From: Butyricicoccus sp.
GTDB lineage: Bacteria > Bacillota > Clostridia > Oscillospirales > Butyricicoccaceae
Direction of reading: 5' to 3'
DNA length: 46,631 nt
NCBI GenBank assembly: GCA_020025885.1
Contig: JAHHRJ010000012.1
Span: 1 to 46,631 of the forward strand
Of the stretch, positions 14,591 through 23,814 are shown in pieces. The position numbers were made by a program, and so were the translations under genes. The notes beneath the pieces are model-generated. The model worked only from the letters and a program-made list of their open reading frames with translations. It was not told where the DNA came from and did no database searches. The stretch's first letter is position 1, and each line of letters starts with the position of its first letter.

Positions 14591-15160
14591 ATGAATCAAG
14601 CAGATCCAAAGGCATCTGGACACAATGAGGAGCAAGAGGGACGCTTTTCATCCAGTCTATTTGATTGGAGCGAATCGATTGTCTTTTCTTTGATTATTGT
14701 TGTCGTGGTGTTTACATTTTTGTTCCGTATGATTTCCGTATCCGGTCAGTCGATGGAACCCACCTTATTAGACCGTGATATGATGGTGGTCAGCAATCTG
14801 GCATATGCGCCAGATCGTGGGGATGTTGTCGTTGTCAACAAGCCGACCACACAGTTTGGCTCGATCGTCAAGCGTGTCATTGCAGTTGGCGGTGACACCG
14901 TGGATATCAACTTCGCAACTGGCGATGTGATGGTCAACGGAGAAGTGCTTGATGAGTCTTACATCAAGGAGCCAACTTATACAGCGGAGGGTATGGCATT
15001 CCCAGTCACCGTACCCGAGGGACAGCTGTTTTTGATGGGAGACAACCGCAACCGCTCCAACGACAGCCGTGACCCGCAGATCGGTCTGGTAGATGAGCGG
15101 TATATCATCGGGCATGTATTGGGCGTTGTATTCCCATTCAGCTCGTTTGGAGGAGTCTAA
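14591..15160 (+). CDS. lepB: Signal peptidase I
   Basis: Membrane-anchored serine-lysine protease that removes signal peptides from exported proteins on the outer face of the membrane. The 189-residue product has one N-terminal helix (about 28-47, SIVFSLIIVVVVFTFLF), the catalytic serine in SGQSMEPTL (Ser54), the catalytic lysine in GSIVKRVIAVGGD (Lys94) and the conserved MGDNRNRSNDSRD box. Length is typical of the short Gram-positive SipS type. ATG follows TCAAGGAGGAACACAAAA. It leads a run of closely spaced housekeeping genes; rbgA begins four bases after its stop. Confidence 0.96.
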   Translation: MNQADPKASGHNEEQEGRFSSSLFDWSESIVFSLIIVVVVFTFLFRMISVSGQSMEPTLLDRDMMVVSNLAYAPDRGDVVVVNKPTTQFGSIVKRVIAVGGDTVDINFATGDVMVNGEVLDESYIKEPTYTAEGMAFPVTVPEGQLFLMGDNRNRSNDSRDPQIGLVDERYIIGHVLGVVFPFSSFGGV

Positions 15161-15164
15161 TTCA

Positions 15165-16046
15165 ATGAATATTCAGTGGTATCCAGGTCATATGGCGAAA
15201 ACCCGCCGTCAGATGCTGGAAAATCTCAAAAATATTGACCTCGTCTGTGAGCTGGTCGATGCACGAATCCCACAGGTCAGCCGCAATCCGGATATGAATG
15301 AGATCGCCGGAGAAAAGCCGCGCATGATTATCTTGAACCGTACAGATCTGGCAGACCCCGAAGAGACCCGCCGCTGGGCGGCATGGTACCGCGCACAGGG
15401 CTATTCTGTACTCGAGACGGACAGCCAGCACGGCACAGGTACGGCGCGTTTTGGCGCGGCGGCAAGAGAACGTCTTGCGGATAAGATCGCCGTTTGGAAC
15501 GAGAAGGGTCAGACCGGACGCTCCGTGCGCGTGATGGTCGTGGGCATCCCCAATGTGGGCAAGTCCACATTCATTAACCGTATCCTTGGACGCAAGTCCG
15601 CAAAGGCAGCAGATAAGCCGGGTGTTACACGCGGTGCGCAGTGGTTTCGTGTACAGGGCGGCATTGATCTCCTCGATACCCCAGGTATTCTATGGCCGAA
15701 GTTCGATGACGAGCGGGTGGGCATTTTGCTTGCTGTCACAGGCGCGGTCAAGGACGATATTTTAGACACAGAAACCCTTGCATGCAAGTTGTTTGAACTT
15801 TTGGCAGAGCGTGCGCCGCAGGCGATCATTGACCGCTACAAGCTGACTATTCCAGAAGAATCGGAATTTTTGGGCTATGAGCTGTTACAGCAGGCAGGAC
15901 GAAAGCGCGGCTTCCTGATTTCGGGCGGCGAAATTGATACCGAGCGTATGGCACGCATTTTGCTGGATGAATTCCGCGGCGGTGTGCTCGGTCGCGTGAC
16001 ATTGGAGACACCAGAGGACTATGAAAATGTTGAAACCGATGCATGA
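15165..16046 (+). CDS. rbgA: Ribosome biogenesis GTPase RbgA (YlqF)
   Basis: Circularly permuted GTPase that completes maturation of the 50S ribosomal subunit. In the 293-residue product the G4 motif (LNRTDL, near 48) comes before G1 (GIPNVGKSTFINR, near 128-140) and G3 (DTPG, near 175), the permuted order that marks the YlqF family; MNIQWYPGHMAKTRRQM is the family N-terminus. ATG 15165 is chosen for that reason and for its TTGGAGGAG site inside the lepB end. The 3' end overlaps rnhB by 26 bases, and the same gene pair is common in Firmicutes. Confidence 0.95.
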   Translation: MNIQWYPGHMAKTRRQMLENLKNIDLVCELVDARIPQVSRNPDMNEIAGEKPRMIILNRTDLADPEETRRWAAWYRAQGYSVLETDSQHGTGTARFGAAARERLADKIAVWNEKGQTGRSVRVMVVGIPNVGKSTFINRILGRKSAKAADKPGVTRGAQWFRVQGGIDLLDTPGILWPKFDDERVGILLAVTGAVKDDILDTETLACKLFELLAERAPQAIIDRYKLTIPEESEFLGYELLQQAGRKRGFLISGGEIDTERMARILLDEFRGGVLGRVTLETPEDYENVETDA

Positions 16047-16668
16047 GGGCGTGACCTATATACTGGAACAGCAGGCGCAGGAAAATGGCTTTACGGCGGT
16101 ATGTGGCATTGACGAAGCAGGGCGCGGACCGCTGGCAGGTCCAGTGGTTGCGGCGGCGGTTATCTTGCCGCTGGGCTGTGAGATCGCAGGACTCAATGAC
16201 TCCAAGAAACTGACCGAAAAGAAGCGAGAAGCACTGTTTGATGTCATTTGCGAAAAGGCAATCAGCTTTTCCATTGCGTCTGTTGACCATGAAACGATTG
16301 ACGAGATCAATATTTTACAGGCAACCTATCAGGCAATGCGGCAGGCGGCGGAAGGCTTATCTGTTCCGGCAGATTTTGCCTATGTGGACGGTAACCGTGA
16401 CCCCGTGCTGGGCATTGAAACCACCTGTGTTGTGGGCGGCGATGCAAAAAGCATGTCGATCGCGGCGGCATCGGTGCTGGCAAAAGTGACAAGAGATCGG
16501 CATATGATGGAAATGGATGCGCTGTATCCGAAATATGGTTTTGCAAAGCACAAGGGATATGGTACCAAGGCGCATACAGAGGCAATTCTGGCACATGGTG
16601 CAAGCCCGATTCATCGCAAGACCTTTTTGAAGAAGCTGCAAGCGGCGCATCCAGAGTTGGAGCTTTAA
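16021..16668 (+). CDS. rnhB: Ribonuclease HII
   Basis: Endonuclease that cuts the RNA strand of RNA-DNA hybrids and removes misincorporated ribonucleotides. The 215-residue product shows the catalytic start GIDEAGRGPLAGPVVAAAV (DEAG near 30-33), LNDSKKLTEKKRE, YVDGN and KVTRDRHM, with a C-terminal HKGYGTKAHTEAI block. ATG 16021 has AGAGGA close upstream but overlaps rbgA; Met codons at 16027 and 16039 are alternatives. The stop overlaps the next gene in a TAATG junction. Confidence 0.95.
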   Translation: MKMLKPMHEGVTYILEQQAQENGFTAVCGIDEAGRGPLAGPVVAAAVILPLGCEIAGLNDSKKLTEKKREALFDVICEKAISFSIASVDHETIDEINILQATYQAMRQAAEGLSVPADFAYVDGNRDPVLGIETTCVVGGDAKSMSIAAASVLAKVTRDRHMMEMDALYPKYGFAKHKGYGTKAHTEAILAHGASPIHRKTFLKKLQAAHPELEL

Positions 16669-17015
16669 TGCGCGGCGCATGGGGTGAGCAAGCCGCGGTG
16701 GATTACTTACAGCACAAGGGCTATGAAATTCTTGACTGTAACTATCGCACACGCTGGGGGGAGCTGGATATCGTTGCGGCAAATGAGCGGTATCTGGTGT
16801 TTGCAGAAGTCAAAACGCGTGCATCGCAGCGGTTTGCTGCGGCACGTGAAGCAGTGAACCAGAGCAAGCAAAACCGACTGATTTTAACAGCGGAACAATG
16901 GATGCAGGAGCACCCGACCACATTACAGCCGCGCATGGATGTGATCGAGGTGTATGGCATAGAGGGCGAGCCAGTCAAGGCGATTTACCACTTGGAAAAT
17001 GCGTTTGACGCATAG
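16668..17015 (+). CDS. yraN: YraN family (UPF0102) endonuclease-like protein
   Basis: Small protein of the YraN/UPF0102 family with a predicted restriction-endonuclease-like fold; cellular function is not firmly known, and association with DNA recombination or repair is suggested for relatives. The 115-residue product has the family motifs GEQAAVDYLQHKGYEILDCN, RWGELDIVA (the Glu-Leu-Asp active-site-like segment) and VFAEVKTRAS. It starts within the rnhB stop codon (TAATG), as in many genomes, so the two are translated together. Confidence 0.9.
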   Translation: MRGAWGEQAAVDYLQHKGYEILDCNYRTRWGELDIVAANERYLVFAEVKTRASQRFAAAREAVNQSKQNRLILTAEQWMQEHPTTLQPRMDVIEVYGIEGEPVKAIYHLENAFDA

Positions 17016-17027
17016 AGGGAGGCAAAT

Positions 17028-17987
17028 ATGAAGCTATTTGATTTGCACTGTGACACCTTATATGAGTGCTATGAAACAGGGGCACGGCTGCGCGAGAATA
17101 CGCTGTGCATCGACAAGTCAAAAACAGCACCCTACGAGATGTATACACAGGTGTTTGCCCTATTCTGCGGCACGCAGTGCAGTGGTCCGCGGATGCGGTC
17201 ACTCATGGACTTACCACCTGCCCGCCGTTTGGATGCGCTTTTAGAGACCGTACATCTGGAATTTACCGTCAATGCTGACTGGATCACCCTATGCCGTGAT
17301 ATGGAGGATTGGATGTGGGCGCAGGCGCATGGAAAACATGCAGCGTTCTTGTCTATTGAGGGTGCGGAGCTTTTGACGACAGACGCACATGTACAGCGTG
17401 CATATGACGCAGGTGTGCGCATGGTGTCGCTCAGTTGGAACGGATACAATCAATATGCGTGCGGTGCGGTCTATGGCAATGACACCGCACTGAGCGATAA
17501 GGGTAAGGCACTGGTACGCCGACTGGTAGAGCTGGGCATCATCGTGGATGTGTCCCACTTATCCGAAGCAGGATTCTGGGACGTATGTCTGGAAACCGAG
17601 GCGCCCTTTGCCGCGAGCCATTCCAACAGCTGTGCGTGCTGTGACCATCTGCGTAACCTGACAGATCTGCAATTTTCTGAGATCGTGCGGCGCGGCGGTC
17701 TTGTGGGCATCAATCTATACAGTCCATTTTTACGTGCAGACAAGAAACAGGCAGAGCTGAGCGATGTTCTGCGCCATATTGAGCACTTTTTGGCGTGCGG
17801 CGGCGAGCACTGTCTGGCGCTGGGTGCCGATCTTGATGGATGCAGCAGCATACCTAAGGGGATGGACACTGTGGCAGATATGGAAAAGCTTGGTGAGTAT
17901 ATGCTGCGCCACAATTATTTACAAAGTACAATCGATGCACTGTTTTTTGATAACGCACATACATTTTTTACCCGAATGCTAAAATAA
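17028..17987 (+). CDS. Membrane-dipeptidase-family (M19) peptidase
   Basis: Zinc-dependent dipeptidase of the renal dipeptidase (M19) family, expected to cleave dipeptides, possibly including D-amino-acid ones. The 319-residue product has the metal-binding DLHCDTLYE at its start, a bridging-glutamate segment FLSIEGAELL, IVDVSHLSEAGFWDV and a FAASHSNSCA block that carry the zinc histidines, and LALGADLDGCSSIPKG. There is no signal peptide, so it is probably cytoplasmic in spite of the family name. ATG is preceded by GAGGGAGGCAAAT. It lies between yraN and thrC with short gaps, likely in the same transcript; the substrate cannot be read from the sequence. Confidence 0.88.
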   Translation: MKLFDLHCDTLYECYETGARLRENTLCIDKSKTAPYEMYTQVFALFCGTQCSGPRMRSLMDLPPARRLDALLETVHLEFTVNADWITLCRDMEDWMWAQAHGKHAAFLSIEGAELLTTDAHVQRAYDAGVRMVSLSWNGYNQYACGAVYGNDTALSDKGKALVRRLVELGIIVDVSHLSEAGFWDVCLETEAPFAASHSNSCACCDHLRNLTDLQFSEIVRRGGLVGINLYSPFLRADKKQAELSDVLRHIEHFLACGGEHCLALGADLDGCSSIPKGMDTVADMEKLGEYMLRHNYLQSTIDALFFDNAHTFFTRMLK

Positions 17988-18011
17988 CCTGCGTAAAACA
18001 GGAGGGATACA

Positions 18012-19499
18012 ATGGAATATGTAAGCACTAGAAATAAAAATCTACGTGTCAGCGCGGCAAAGGCAATCGCAATGGGCATTGCGCCGGACGGGGGCTTGTT
18101 CTGTCCGACGGAGTTCCCGCGCCTGTCGCATGATGAATTTGTCCAGCTGATGCGCATGGACTATAAACAGCGTGCAGCAATGATCTTAGGGAAGTTCTTG
18201 ACCGACTTTACCGCAGAAGAATTGCAGCACTTTACTGAACAGGCGTATGCAGACGAAAAGTTTGGCGGCAAGGATACCGTACCCGTGGTAAGCCTTGCAG
18301 CTGATGTGCATATGCTGGAGCTTTGGCACGGTCCGACCTGCGCGTTTAAGGATATGGCACTGCAAATGCTGCCCCATCTCTTAACCGCGTCGCTTAAAAA
18401 GACCGGAGAGCCCCGCACCTGCTGCATTTTGGTGGCAACTTCGGGCGATACTGGCAAGGCGGCACTGGAAGGTTTTGCCGATGTACCTGGAACCAAAATT
18501 ATGGTATACTATCCAGTAGACGGCGTTTCTCCAATGCAGAAACTGCAAATGGTGACCCAGCAGGGTGAGAACGTGGAAGTCGTTGCAATCAAGGGCAACT
18601 TTGACGATGCACAGTCCGCGGTCAAGTGCATCTTTACCGACAAAGAGACGGCAAAGCGTCTGGACGAACATGGGTTGATGTTCTCGTCGGCAAACTCCAT
18701 TAACTGGGGACGCCTTGCGCCGCAGATCGCCTACTATGTCTCAGCGTACTGTGATCTTTTGGGTGCTGGAAAGATTCAGCATGGACAGACCGTCAATGTA
18801 TGTGTGCCGACTGGCAACTTCGGAAACATTCTGGCAGCATATATTGCAAAGCAGATGGGTGTACCGTTGGGCAAGCTCATTTGTGCATCCAACCAGAACA
18901 ATGTGCTGACCGATTTCTTTGCACAGGGCGGTGTCTATGACCGCAATCGTCCGTTCTATACGACCGATTCGCCGTCTATGGATATTTTGATCTCCTCCAA
19001 TTTGGAACGTTTACTCTTCTTCCTTTCTGGGCAGAATGATGTAATGGTAAAGGAAAAGATGGACGCACTGGCAAGGGATGGACGCTATGACGTGTCTGAT
19101 ACGCTGGGGGCACAGCTTGCGGCAGACTTTGCAGCGGGCTTCTGTGATGACACACAGACGGCACAGACCATCAAGAAGATCTTTGATGAGCAGAAGTATC
19201 TGTGTGATACGCATACCGCGGTTGCTGTGCACGTGTGTGAACAGTACCGCGCACAGAGCGGCGACCATGCCCCTGTGATCGTGGCATCCACAGCAAGTCC
19301 TTTTAAGTTCTGCAAGCCGGTGGCAGCAGCACTGGGACACCCGATCGACACTGACGGCACGGAACAGCTTGCAGCGCTTGAAGCTGTTTCTGGATGTAAG
19401 GCACCCGAGCCGCTTGCGGCACTGGGCGCGAAAACACCTCGTTTTGATCGTGTGGTGGACAAGGCAGATATCTTGTCTACACTGGATCTGCTTTTGTAA
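18012..19499 (+). CDS. thrC: Threonine synthase
   Basis: PLP enzyme that converts O-phosphohomoserine to threonine, the last step of threonine biosynthesis. The 495-residue product is the long type with an N-terminal extension; the PLP lysine is in TCAFKDMALQ (Lys113), the phosphate-binding loop is ATSGDTGKAAL, and conserved PTGNFGNILAAY and NSINWGRLAPQ follow. MEYVSTRNKNLRVSAAKAI is the standard start, with an AGGAGGGAT ribosome site. No thrA or thrB lies beside it, so the pathway is scattered or encoded elsewhere. Confidence 0.96.
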   Translation: MEYVSTRNKNLRVSAAKAIAMGIAPDGGLFCPTEFPRLSHDEFVQLMRMDYKQRAAMILGKFLTDFTAEELQHFTEQAYADEKFGGKDTVPVVSLAADVHMLELWHGPTCAFKDMALQMLPHLLTASLKKTGEPRTCCILVATSGDTGKAALEGFADVPGTKIMVYYPVDGVSPMQKLQMVTQQGENVEVVAIKGNFDDAQSAVKCIFTDKETAKRLDEHGLMFSSANSINWGRLAPQIAYYVSAYCDLLGAGKIQHGQTVNVCVPTGNFGNILAAYIAKQMGVPLGKLICASNQNNVLTDFFAQGGVYDRNRPFYTTDSPSMDILISSNLERLLFFLSGQNDVMVKEKMDALARDGRYDVSDTLGAQLAADFAAGFCDDTQTAQTIKKIFDEQKYLCDTHTAVAVHVCEQYRAQSGDHAPVIVASTASPFKFCKPVAAALGHPIDTDGTEQLAALEAVSGCKAPEPLAALGAKTPRFDRVVDKADILSTLDLLL

Positions 19500-19504
19500 G
19501 ACTC

Positions 19505-20206
19505 ATGGCACTTTATACCATAGCAGACCTGCATTTGGCGTGTTCTGTCAACAAGCCGATGGATATTTTTGGCGGTCGCTGGCAAAATTATATGGAGAAG
19601 ATTCGTGAGCGTTGGCAGGCAGTGGTACAGGAAGAAGATACCGTTGTGATTGGCGGCGATATCTCTTGGGGCATTGATTTTAAGCAGTCACAGGCAGATT
19701 TTGCGTATTTGAATGCACTTTCAGGGCGAAAGATCATCCTGAAAGGCAACCACGATCTGTGGTGGAATACGGTACGCAAAATGGAAAGTTTTGTGACAGA
19801 GAATGGATTCCAAAACATATATTTTTTGCATAACAACTGCTTTCTGTATGAAAATACTGCGATCTGCGGCACACGCGGCTGGTTCTTTGAGGAGGACTTC
19901 AAGCAAAGCCACGATGAGAAAATTTTTCGGCGTGAGCTTTTGCGCTTGGAAACTTCACTCAAAGCCGGAAAGGAGACTGGCGCGGACGAGATCTACTGTT
20001 TTTTGCACTATCCGCCAATTTATGCAAACTTTCGGTGCGGTGAGATCATTGCACGCATGCAAAAGTACGGTGTAACACGCTGTATCTACGGACATCTGCA
20101 CTCGGACAGCTTGCGCTGGGCAGTCACGGGGATGCAAGATGGGATCGAGTTTATTTTGGCATCGGGTGATCACTTGGATTTTATGCCGATGCTGTTAAAA
20201 AAATAA
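19505..20206 (+). CDS. Metallophosphoesterase
   Basis: Calcineurin-like phosphoesterase with a di-metal centre; the substrate is unknown. The 233-residue product shows the family motifs in order: IADLHLA (D-x-H), GGDISWG (GD), KGNHDLWW (GNHD), a late HYPP (about residue 164) and YGHLHSD (GHxH). It lacks a signal peptide or membrane helix, so it is cytoplasmic. The ATG is five bases after the thrC stop, indicating co-transcription. Length and the IYCFLHYPPIY segment resemble uncharacterised phosphohydrolases of Clostridia. Confidence 0.88.
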   Translation: MALYTIADLHLACSVNKPMDIFGGRWQNYMEKIRERWQAVVQEEDTVVIGGDISWGIDFKQSQADFAYLNALSGRKIILKGNHDLWWNTVRKMESFVTENGFQNIYFLHNNCFLYENTAICGTRGWFFEEDFKQSHDEKIFRRELLRLETSLKAGKETGADEIYCFLHYPPIYANFRCGEIIARMQKYGVTRCIYGHLHSDSLRWAVTGMQDGIEFILASGDHLDFMPMLLKK

Positions 20207-20235
20207 AAAAAGGCTGGAAATTCCAGAGAAAATCT

Positions 20236-20254
20236 GGTAAAATATGTTGGATAC
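20236..20254 (+). promoter_or_regulatory. Possible tig promoter
   Basis: An extended -10-like TGGTAAAAT and a second TACAAT lie within 45 bases of the tig start, without a good -35 hexamer. Weak call. Confidence 0.3.
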
Positions 20255-20277
20255 AATTTTAGGAGGAATAAATTGTA

Positions 20278-21606
20278 ATGGAACTGAAAAACGTTGAGAA
20301 GCTGGAAAAGAGCATTACAGCTCTGACTATTGAAATTTCTGCCGCAGAGCTGGAGACCGCAAAGGATCAGGCATTTAAGAAAAATGGCAAGAAGATCACT
20401 GTTCCGGGTTTCCGTAAGGGCAAAGCACCACGCAAGGTGATTGAGAGCCTGTACGGCGATGGTGTATTCTTTGAGGATGCGCTGAATATCTGCTATCCAA
20501 AGGCATATGACGAGGCACTGGAGAAGTCCGGTATCAAGGCAGTTGCTCCGGCTGATGTTGAGATCTCTGAGATGACAGAGTCCGGCGCAGTTGTACTGAT
20601 CTGCAAGGTTCCGGTTGAGCCAGAAGTAACGCTGGGCGACTACAAGGGAATCTCCGTTGAGAAGGAAGAGGCTAAGGTTCTGGTTGCTGACGTAAAGGCA
20701 GAGCTCGACCACATGGCACAGCGTCTGGCTCGCACACAGGTTGTAGAGCGCGCTGCTAAGAAGAACGACACCGTTGTAATCGACTTCGAGGGCTTCGTGG
20801 ATGGCGTTGCATTCGAGGGCGGCAAGGGTGAGAACTTCGACCTGAAGCTGGGCTCTGGCACATTCGTTCCGGGCTTTGAGGATCAGCTGATCGGCACCAA
20901 GGCTGGTCAGGAGAAGGATGTTGTTGTAACATTCCCAACCGAGTACCATGCAGCTGCGCTGGCTGGCAAGGAAGCAACCTTCAAGTGCACCGTTCACGAG
21001 GTAAAGGAGACAATTACGCCTGCAATCGACGACGAGTTTGCAAAGGACGTTTCTGAGACCGCTGAGACCGTAGAGGATCTCAAGAAGGAAGTGAAGGAGC
21101 GCCTGATTGCACAGAAGACCGAGGCTTTTGAGCGTGACTATGAGGAAGCTCTGCTGACTGCTGTCATCGACGGTATGCAGGCTGAGATTCCGGACGCAAT
21201 GGTAGAGGTTCAGCTGGACAATGTAATGCAGGACTTCGGCTACCGTCTCCAGATGCAGGGCATGCAGCTCGATCAGTACGCAAAGATGAACGGCATGGAT
21301 ATGGCACAGTTCCGCGGTATGTTCCGTCCGCAGGCTGACCGTCAGGTAAAGGTTCGTCTGGCACTCCAGAAGATCGTAGAGCTGGAGAATCTGGACGTTT
21401 CTGAGGACGAGGTTGAGGCAAAGTACAAGGAACTGGCTGAGCAGTATGGCATGGAAGCTGAGCAGGTTAAGAAGGCTCTGCCAGCAGACAGCATTACCTC
21501 CGATATGAAGCTTGACAAGGCAATCGCCCTGATTAAGGACAGCGCAAAGCCGAAGAAGAAGGCTAAGAAAAAGGCTGAAGACAAGGCAGAAGAGAGCGCT
21601 GAATAA
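20278..21606 (+). CDS. tig: Trigger factor
   Basis: Ribosome-associated chaperone and peptidyl-prolyl isomerase that meets nascent chains. The 442-residue product has the N-terminal ribosome-binding signature PGFRKGKAPRKVIE (about 43-56), a central FKBP-type domain (VVIDFEGFVDGVAFEGG, VPGFEDQLIG) and the long helical C-terminal domain, ending in a Lys/Glu-rich tail (KPKKKAKKKAEDKAEE). Codon choice is rich in GCT and GTT, different from the genes around it, as expected of a highly expressed gene. TTTTAGGAGG is the ribosome site. tig-clpP-clpX is a common gene order. Confidence 0.97.
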   Translation: MELKNVEKLEKSITALTIEISAAELETAKDQAFKKNGKKITVPGFRKGKAPRKVIESLYGDGVFFEDALNICYPKAYDEALEKSGIKAVAPADVEISEMTESGAVVLICKVPVEPEVTLGDYKGISVEKEEAKVLVADVKAELDHMAQRLARTQVVERAAKKNDTVVIDFEGFVDGVAFEGGKGENFDLKLGSGTFVPGFEDQLIGTKAGQEKDVVVTFPTEYHAAALAGKEATFKCTVHEVKETITPAIDDEFAKDVSETAETVEDLKKEVKERLIAQKTEAFERDYEEALLTAVIDGMQAEIPDAMVEVQLDNVMQDFGYRLQMQGMQLDQYAKMNGMDMAQFRGMFRPQADRQVKVRLALQKIVELENLDVSEDEVEAKYKELAEQYGMEAEQVKKALPADSITSDMKLDKAIALIKDSAKPKKKAKKKAEDKAEESAE

Positions 21607-21692
21607 GGCATAAAAGGGAGGAGACCATACATATCCTCCAATAGACCGAAATTCTGGAAAATATGGGGGATCATGGAAAGGAGTTTTCTTTT

Positions 21693-22277
21693 ATGAGTTT
21701 AGTACCTATGGTCATCGAGCCAACCAACCGAGGCGGAGAGCGCTCGTATGATATTTTTTCCCGCCTGTTAAATGACCGTATCATTATGTTGTCAGACGAA
21801 GTCAACGACACCACGGCGTCTTTGATCGTTGCACAGCTGTTGTATCTCGAGTCTCAGGACCCAGATAAGGACATTTCGTTCTATATCAATTCCCCTGGCG
21901 GCTCTGTTACAGCGGGTATGGCGATCTATGACACCATGAACTATATTAAGCCGGATGTTTCGACCATCTGTGTCGGACTGGCGGCTTCGATGGGTGCTTT
22001 TCTGCTGTCTTCGGGCGCGAAAGGCAAGCGTTTTGCATTGCCGAACTCTGAAATCATGATCCATCAGCCACTTGGCGGCGCAAAGGGTCAGGCTTCGGAT
22101 ATTAAGATCCATGCAGATTGGATTCTGAAAACACGCGATAAGCTCAACCACATTCTGGCGGACAACACTGGAAAGCCGCTGGAAGTGATCGAGCGCGACA
22201 CAGATCGTGATAACTTTATGAGTGCGGCTGACGCAATGGCGTACGGTCTCATTGATAAGGTATATGACAAGCGCTAA
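21693..22277 (+). CDS. clpP: ATP-dependent Clp protease proteolytic subunit
   Basis: Serine protease that forms a tetradecameric barrel and degrades proteins fed by ClpX or other Clp ATPases. The 194-residue product has the catalytic Ser99 in GLAASMGAFLLSSG, His124 in IMIHQPLGGA and the aspartate near residue 173 in ERDTDRDNFMSA. MSLVPMVIEPTNRGGERSYD is a typical N-terminus with little propeptide. ATG 21693 is preceded by GAAAGGAG. It sits between tig and clpX and is followed by a hairpin, so it may be partly uncoupled from clpX. Confidence 0.97.
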   Translation: MSLVPMVIEPTNRGGERSYDIFSRLLNDRIIMLSDEVNDTTASLIVAQLLYLESQDPDKDISFYINSPGGSVTAGMAIYDTMNYIKPDVSTICVGLAASMGAFLLSSGAKGKRFALPNSEIMIHQPLGGAKGQASDIKIHADWILKTRDKLNHILADNTGKPLEVIERDTDRDNFMSAADAMAYGLIDKVYDKR

Positions 22278-22290
22278 ATCATGCAAATGC

Positions 22291-22330
22291 ACAACCATCG
22301 GCGGAGAATCCGCCGATGGTTTGTATGCTT
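22291..22330 (+). terminator. Hairpin between clpP and clpX
   Basis: AACCATCGGCGGA and TCCGCCGATGGTT form a 13-base stem with a GAA loop, followed by TTGTATGCTTTT. A partial terminator that would lower clpX relative to clpP. Confidence 0.7.
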
Positions 22331-22359
22331 TTAGAAAAGCATGTTCAATGAGGTGAATG

Positions 22360-23625
22360 ATGGCAAATTTCGATGAAAACAAGACACTGCACTGCTCATT
22401 CTGCGGCAAGCCGCAGAATAAAGTGCGCAAGCTGGTGGCTGGACCCAATGTATATATCTGTGACGAGTGCATCAACGTGTGCGCAAGCATTCTCGACGAT
22501 GAACTGGGCATCGATTACAGCGACGCGCCGGACGAGGGCGTAGAAGCACCAGACAACCTGCCAACCCCGCGTGAACTCAAGGACGTTTTGGATCAGTATG
22601 TTATTGGTCAGGACGAGGCAAAGGTCGCGCTGAGCGTTGCAGTATACAACCACTACAAGAGAATTTTCCGCGGCGGCGAAGATGATATTGAGCTTGCAAA
22701 GAGCAATATTCTGATGCTGGGACCATCTGGTTCTGGTAAGACGCTGCTGGCGCAGACGCTTGCAAAGACTTTGCAGGTGCCGTTTGCGATCGCGGATGCG
22801 ACCACACTGACCGAAGCTGGTTATGTCGGTGAGGATGTGGAGAATATTCTGCTCCGTCTGATTCAGGCAGCAGACTTTGATGTGGAAAAGGCAGAACGCG
22901 GCATTATTTATGTGGACGAGATCGACAAGATCGCCAGAAAGTCGGAAAATCCGTCCATCACACGTGATGTATCCGGTGAAGGTGTACAGCAGGCATTGCT
23001 CAAGATGCTTGAGGGTACGACTGCAAATGTACCGCCGCAGGGCGGACGTAAGCATCCGCATCAGGAATTTATCCAGATTGATACAACCAATATCCTGTTT
23101 ATCTGTGGCGGTGCGTTCGATGGCATTGAAAAGATTATCCAGAACCGCATCGGCAAGAAGGGCATTGGCTTCGGTGCCGAAGTGCACAGCAAGAACGACG
23201 AAGCAGTTGACCTGATGTTGGACAAGATCGAGCCGCATGATCTCATGAAGTTCGGTCTGATTCCAGAGCTGATCGGTCGTCTGCCAGCGATCGTTGGTCT
23301 GCATTCGCTGGATGAAGAGGCGTTAGTACGCATCCTGACCGAGCCGAAAAATGCACTGGTCAAGCAGTATACAAAGCTGTTTGCGCTGGATGGCGTAAAG
23401 CTCGTATTTGATCCAGAAGCACTGCGCGAGGTTGCAAAGATTGCAGTTGAGCGTAAGACAGGTGCACGTGGTCTGCGCGGCGTGCTCGAAAACATCATGA
23501 CCGATATTATGTTTGAGATCCCATCAGATGACTCGATCGTGCGTGTAGAGATCACACCAGACGTGGTAAAGGGTGAGGGCAAGCCAGAGGTTATGCGCGA
23601 GCCGAAGCCTGAAAAGAGTGCCTAA
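22360..23625 (+). CDS. clpX: Clp protease ATPase subunit ClpX
   Basis: AAA+ unfoldase that recognises tagged proteins and threads them into ClpP. The 421-residue product has the N-terminal C4 zinc-binding domain (CSFCGK near 12-17, CDECINVC near 36-43), Walker A GPSGSGKT, the pore loop GYVGED, Walker B IIYVDEIDKIA, sensor 2 and the ClpP-contacting IGF segment (KGIGFGAE). Two ATG codons are adjacent (22357 and 22360); the second has better spacing from GAGGTGA. Terminator follows at 23649. Confidence 0.97.
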   Translation: MANFDENKTLHCSFCGKPQNKVRKLVAGPNVYICDECINVCASILDDELGIDYSDAPDEGVEAPDNLPTPRELKDVLDQYVIGQDEAKVALSVAVYNHYKRIFRGGEDDIELAKSNILMLGPSGSGKTLLAQTLAKTLQVPFAIADATTLTEAGYVGEDVENILLRLIQAADFDVEKAERGIIYVDEIDKIARKSENPSITRDVSGEGVQQALLKMLEGTTANVPPQGGRKHPHQEFIQIDTTNILFICGGAFDGIEKIIQNRIGKKGIGFGAEVHSKNDEAVDLMLDKIEPHDLMKFGLIPELIGRLPAIVGLHSLDEEALVRILTEPKNALVKQYTKLFALDGVKLVFDPEALREVAKIAVERKTGARGLRGVLENIMTDIMFEIPSDDSIVRVEITPDVVKGEGKPEVMREPKPEKSA

Positions 23626-23648
23626 AGCCAAAATAATTGTGAAGTAAA

Positions 23649-23680
23649 GGGGTATGGCATGATTTGCCGTACCCTTTTTT
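23649..23680 (+). terminator. clpX terminator
   Basis: GGGTATGGCA pairs with TGCCGTACCC and six T residues follow. Confidence 0.82.
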
Positions 23681-23704
23681 GTCGAAATCTCCAATGCTTT
23701 CCGC

Positions 23705-23733
23705 TTGAAACTATGTCAGCAGTATACTATACT
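23705..23733 (+). promoter_or_regulatory. Likely lon promoter
   Basis: TTGAAA, a 17-base spacer and TATACT. It lies about 310 bases before lon, on the far side of the MITE-like repeat, so the repeat would be transcribed in the lon leader. No CtsR or CIRCE heat-shock operator was seen. Confidence 0.6.
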
Positions 23734-23814
23734 TATCATAAGGCTTTTTGATTGAGCCATTGTAGTTTTAGGCGATGTTTCAGGAGAAAGAACACATTGA
23801 GATTTCAAAAAAAT

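Noticed and set aside
23676..23686. TTTTTTGTCGAAA resembling a Spo0A box after clpX
   Set aside because: The T residues are the tail of the clpX terminator and no sporulation gene follows, so a chance match is more likely.
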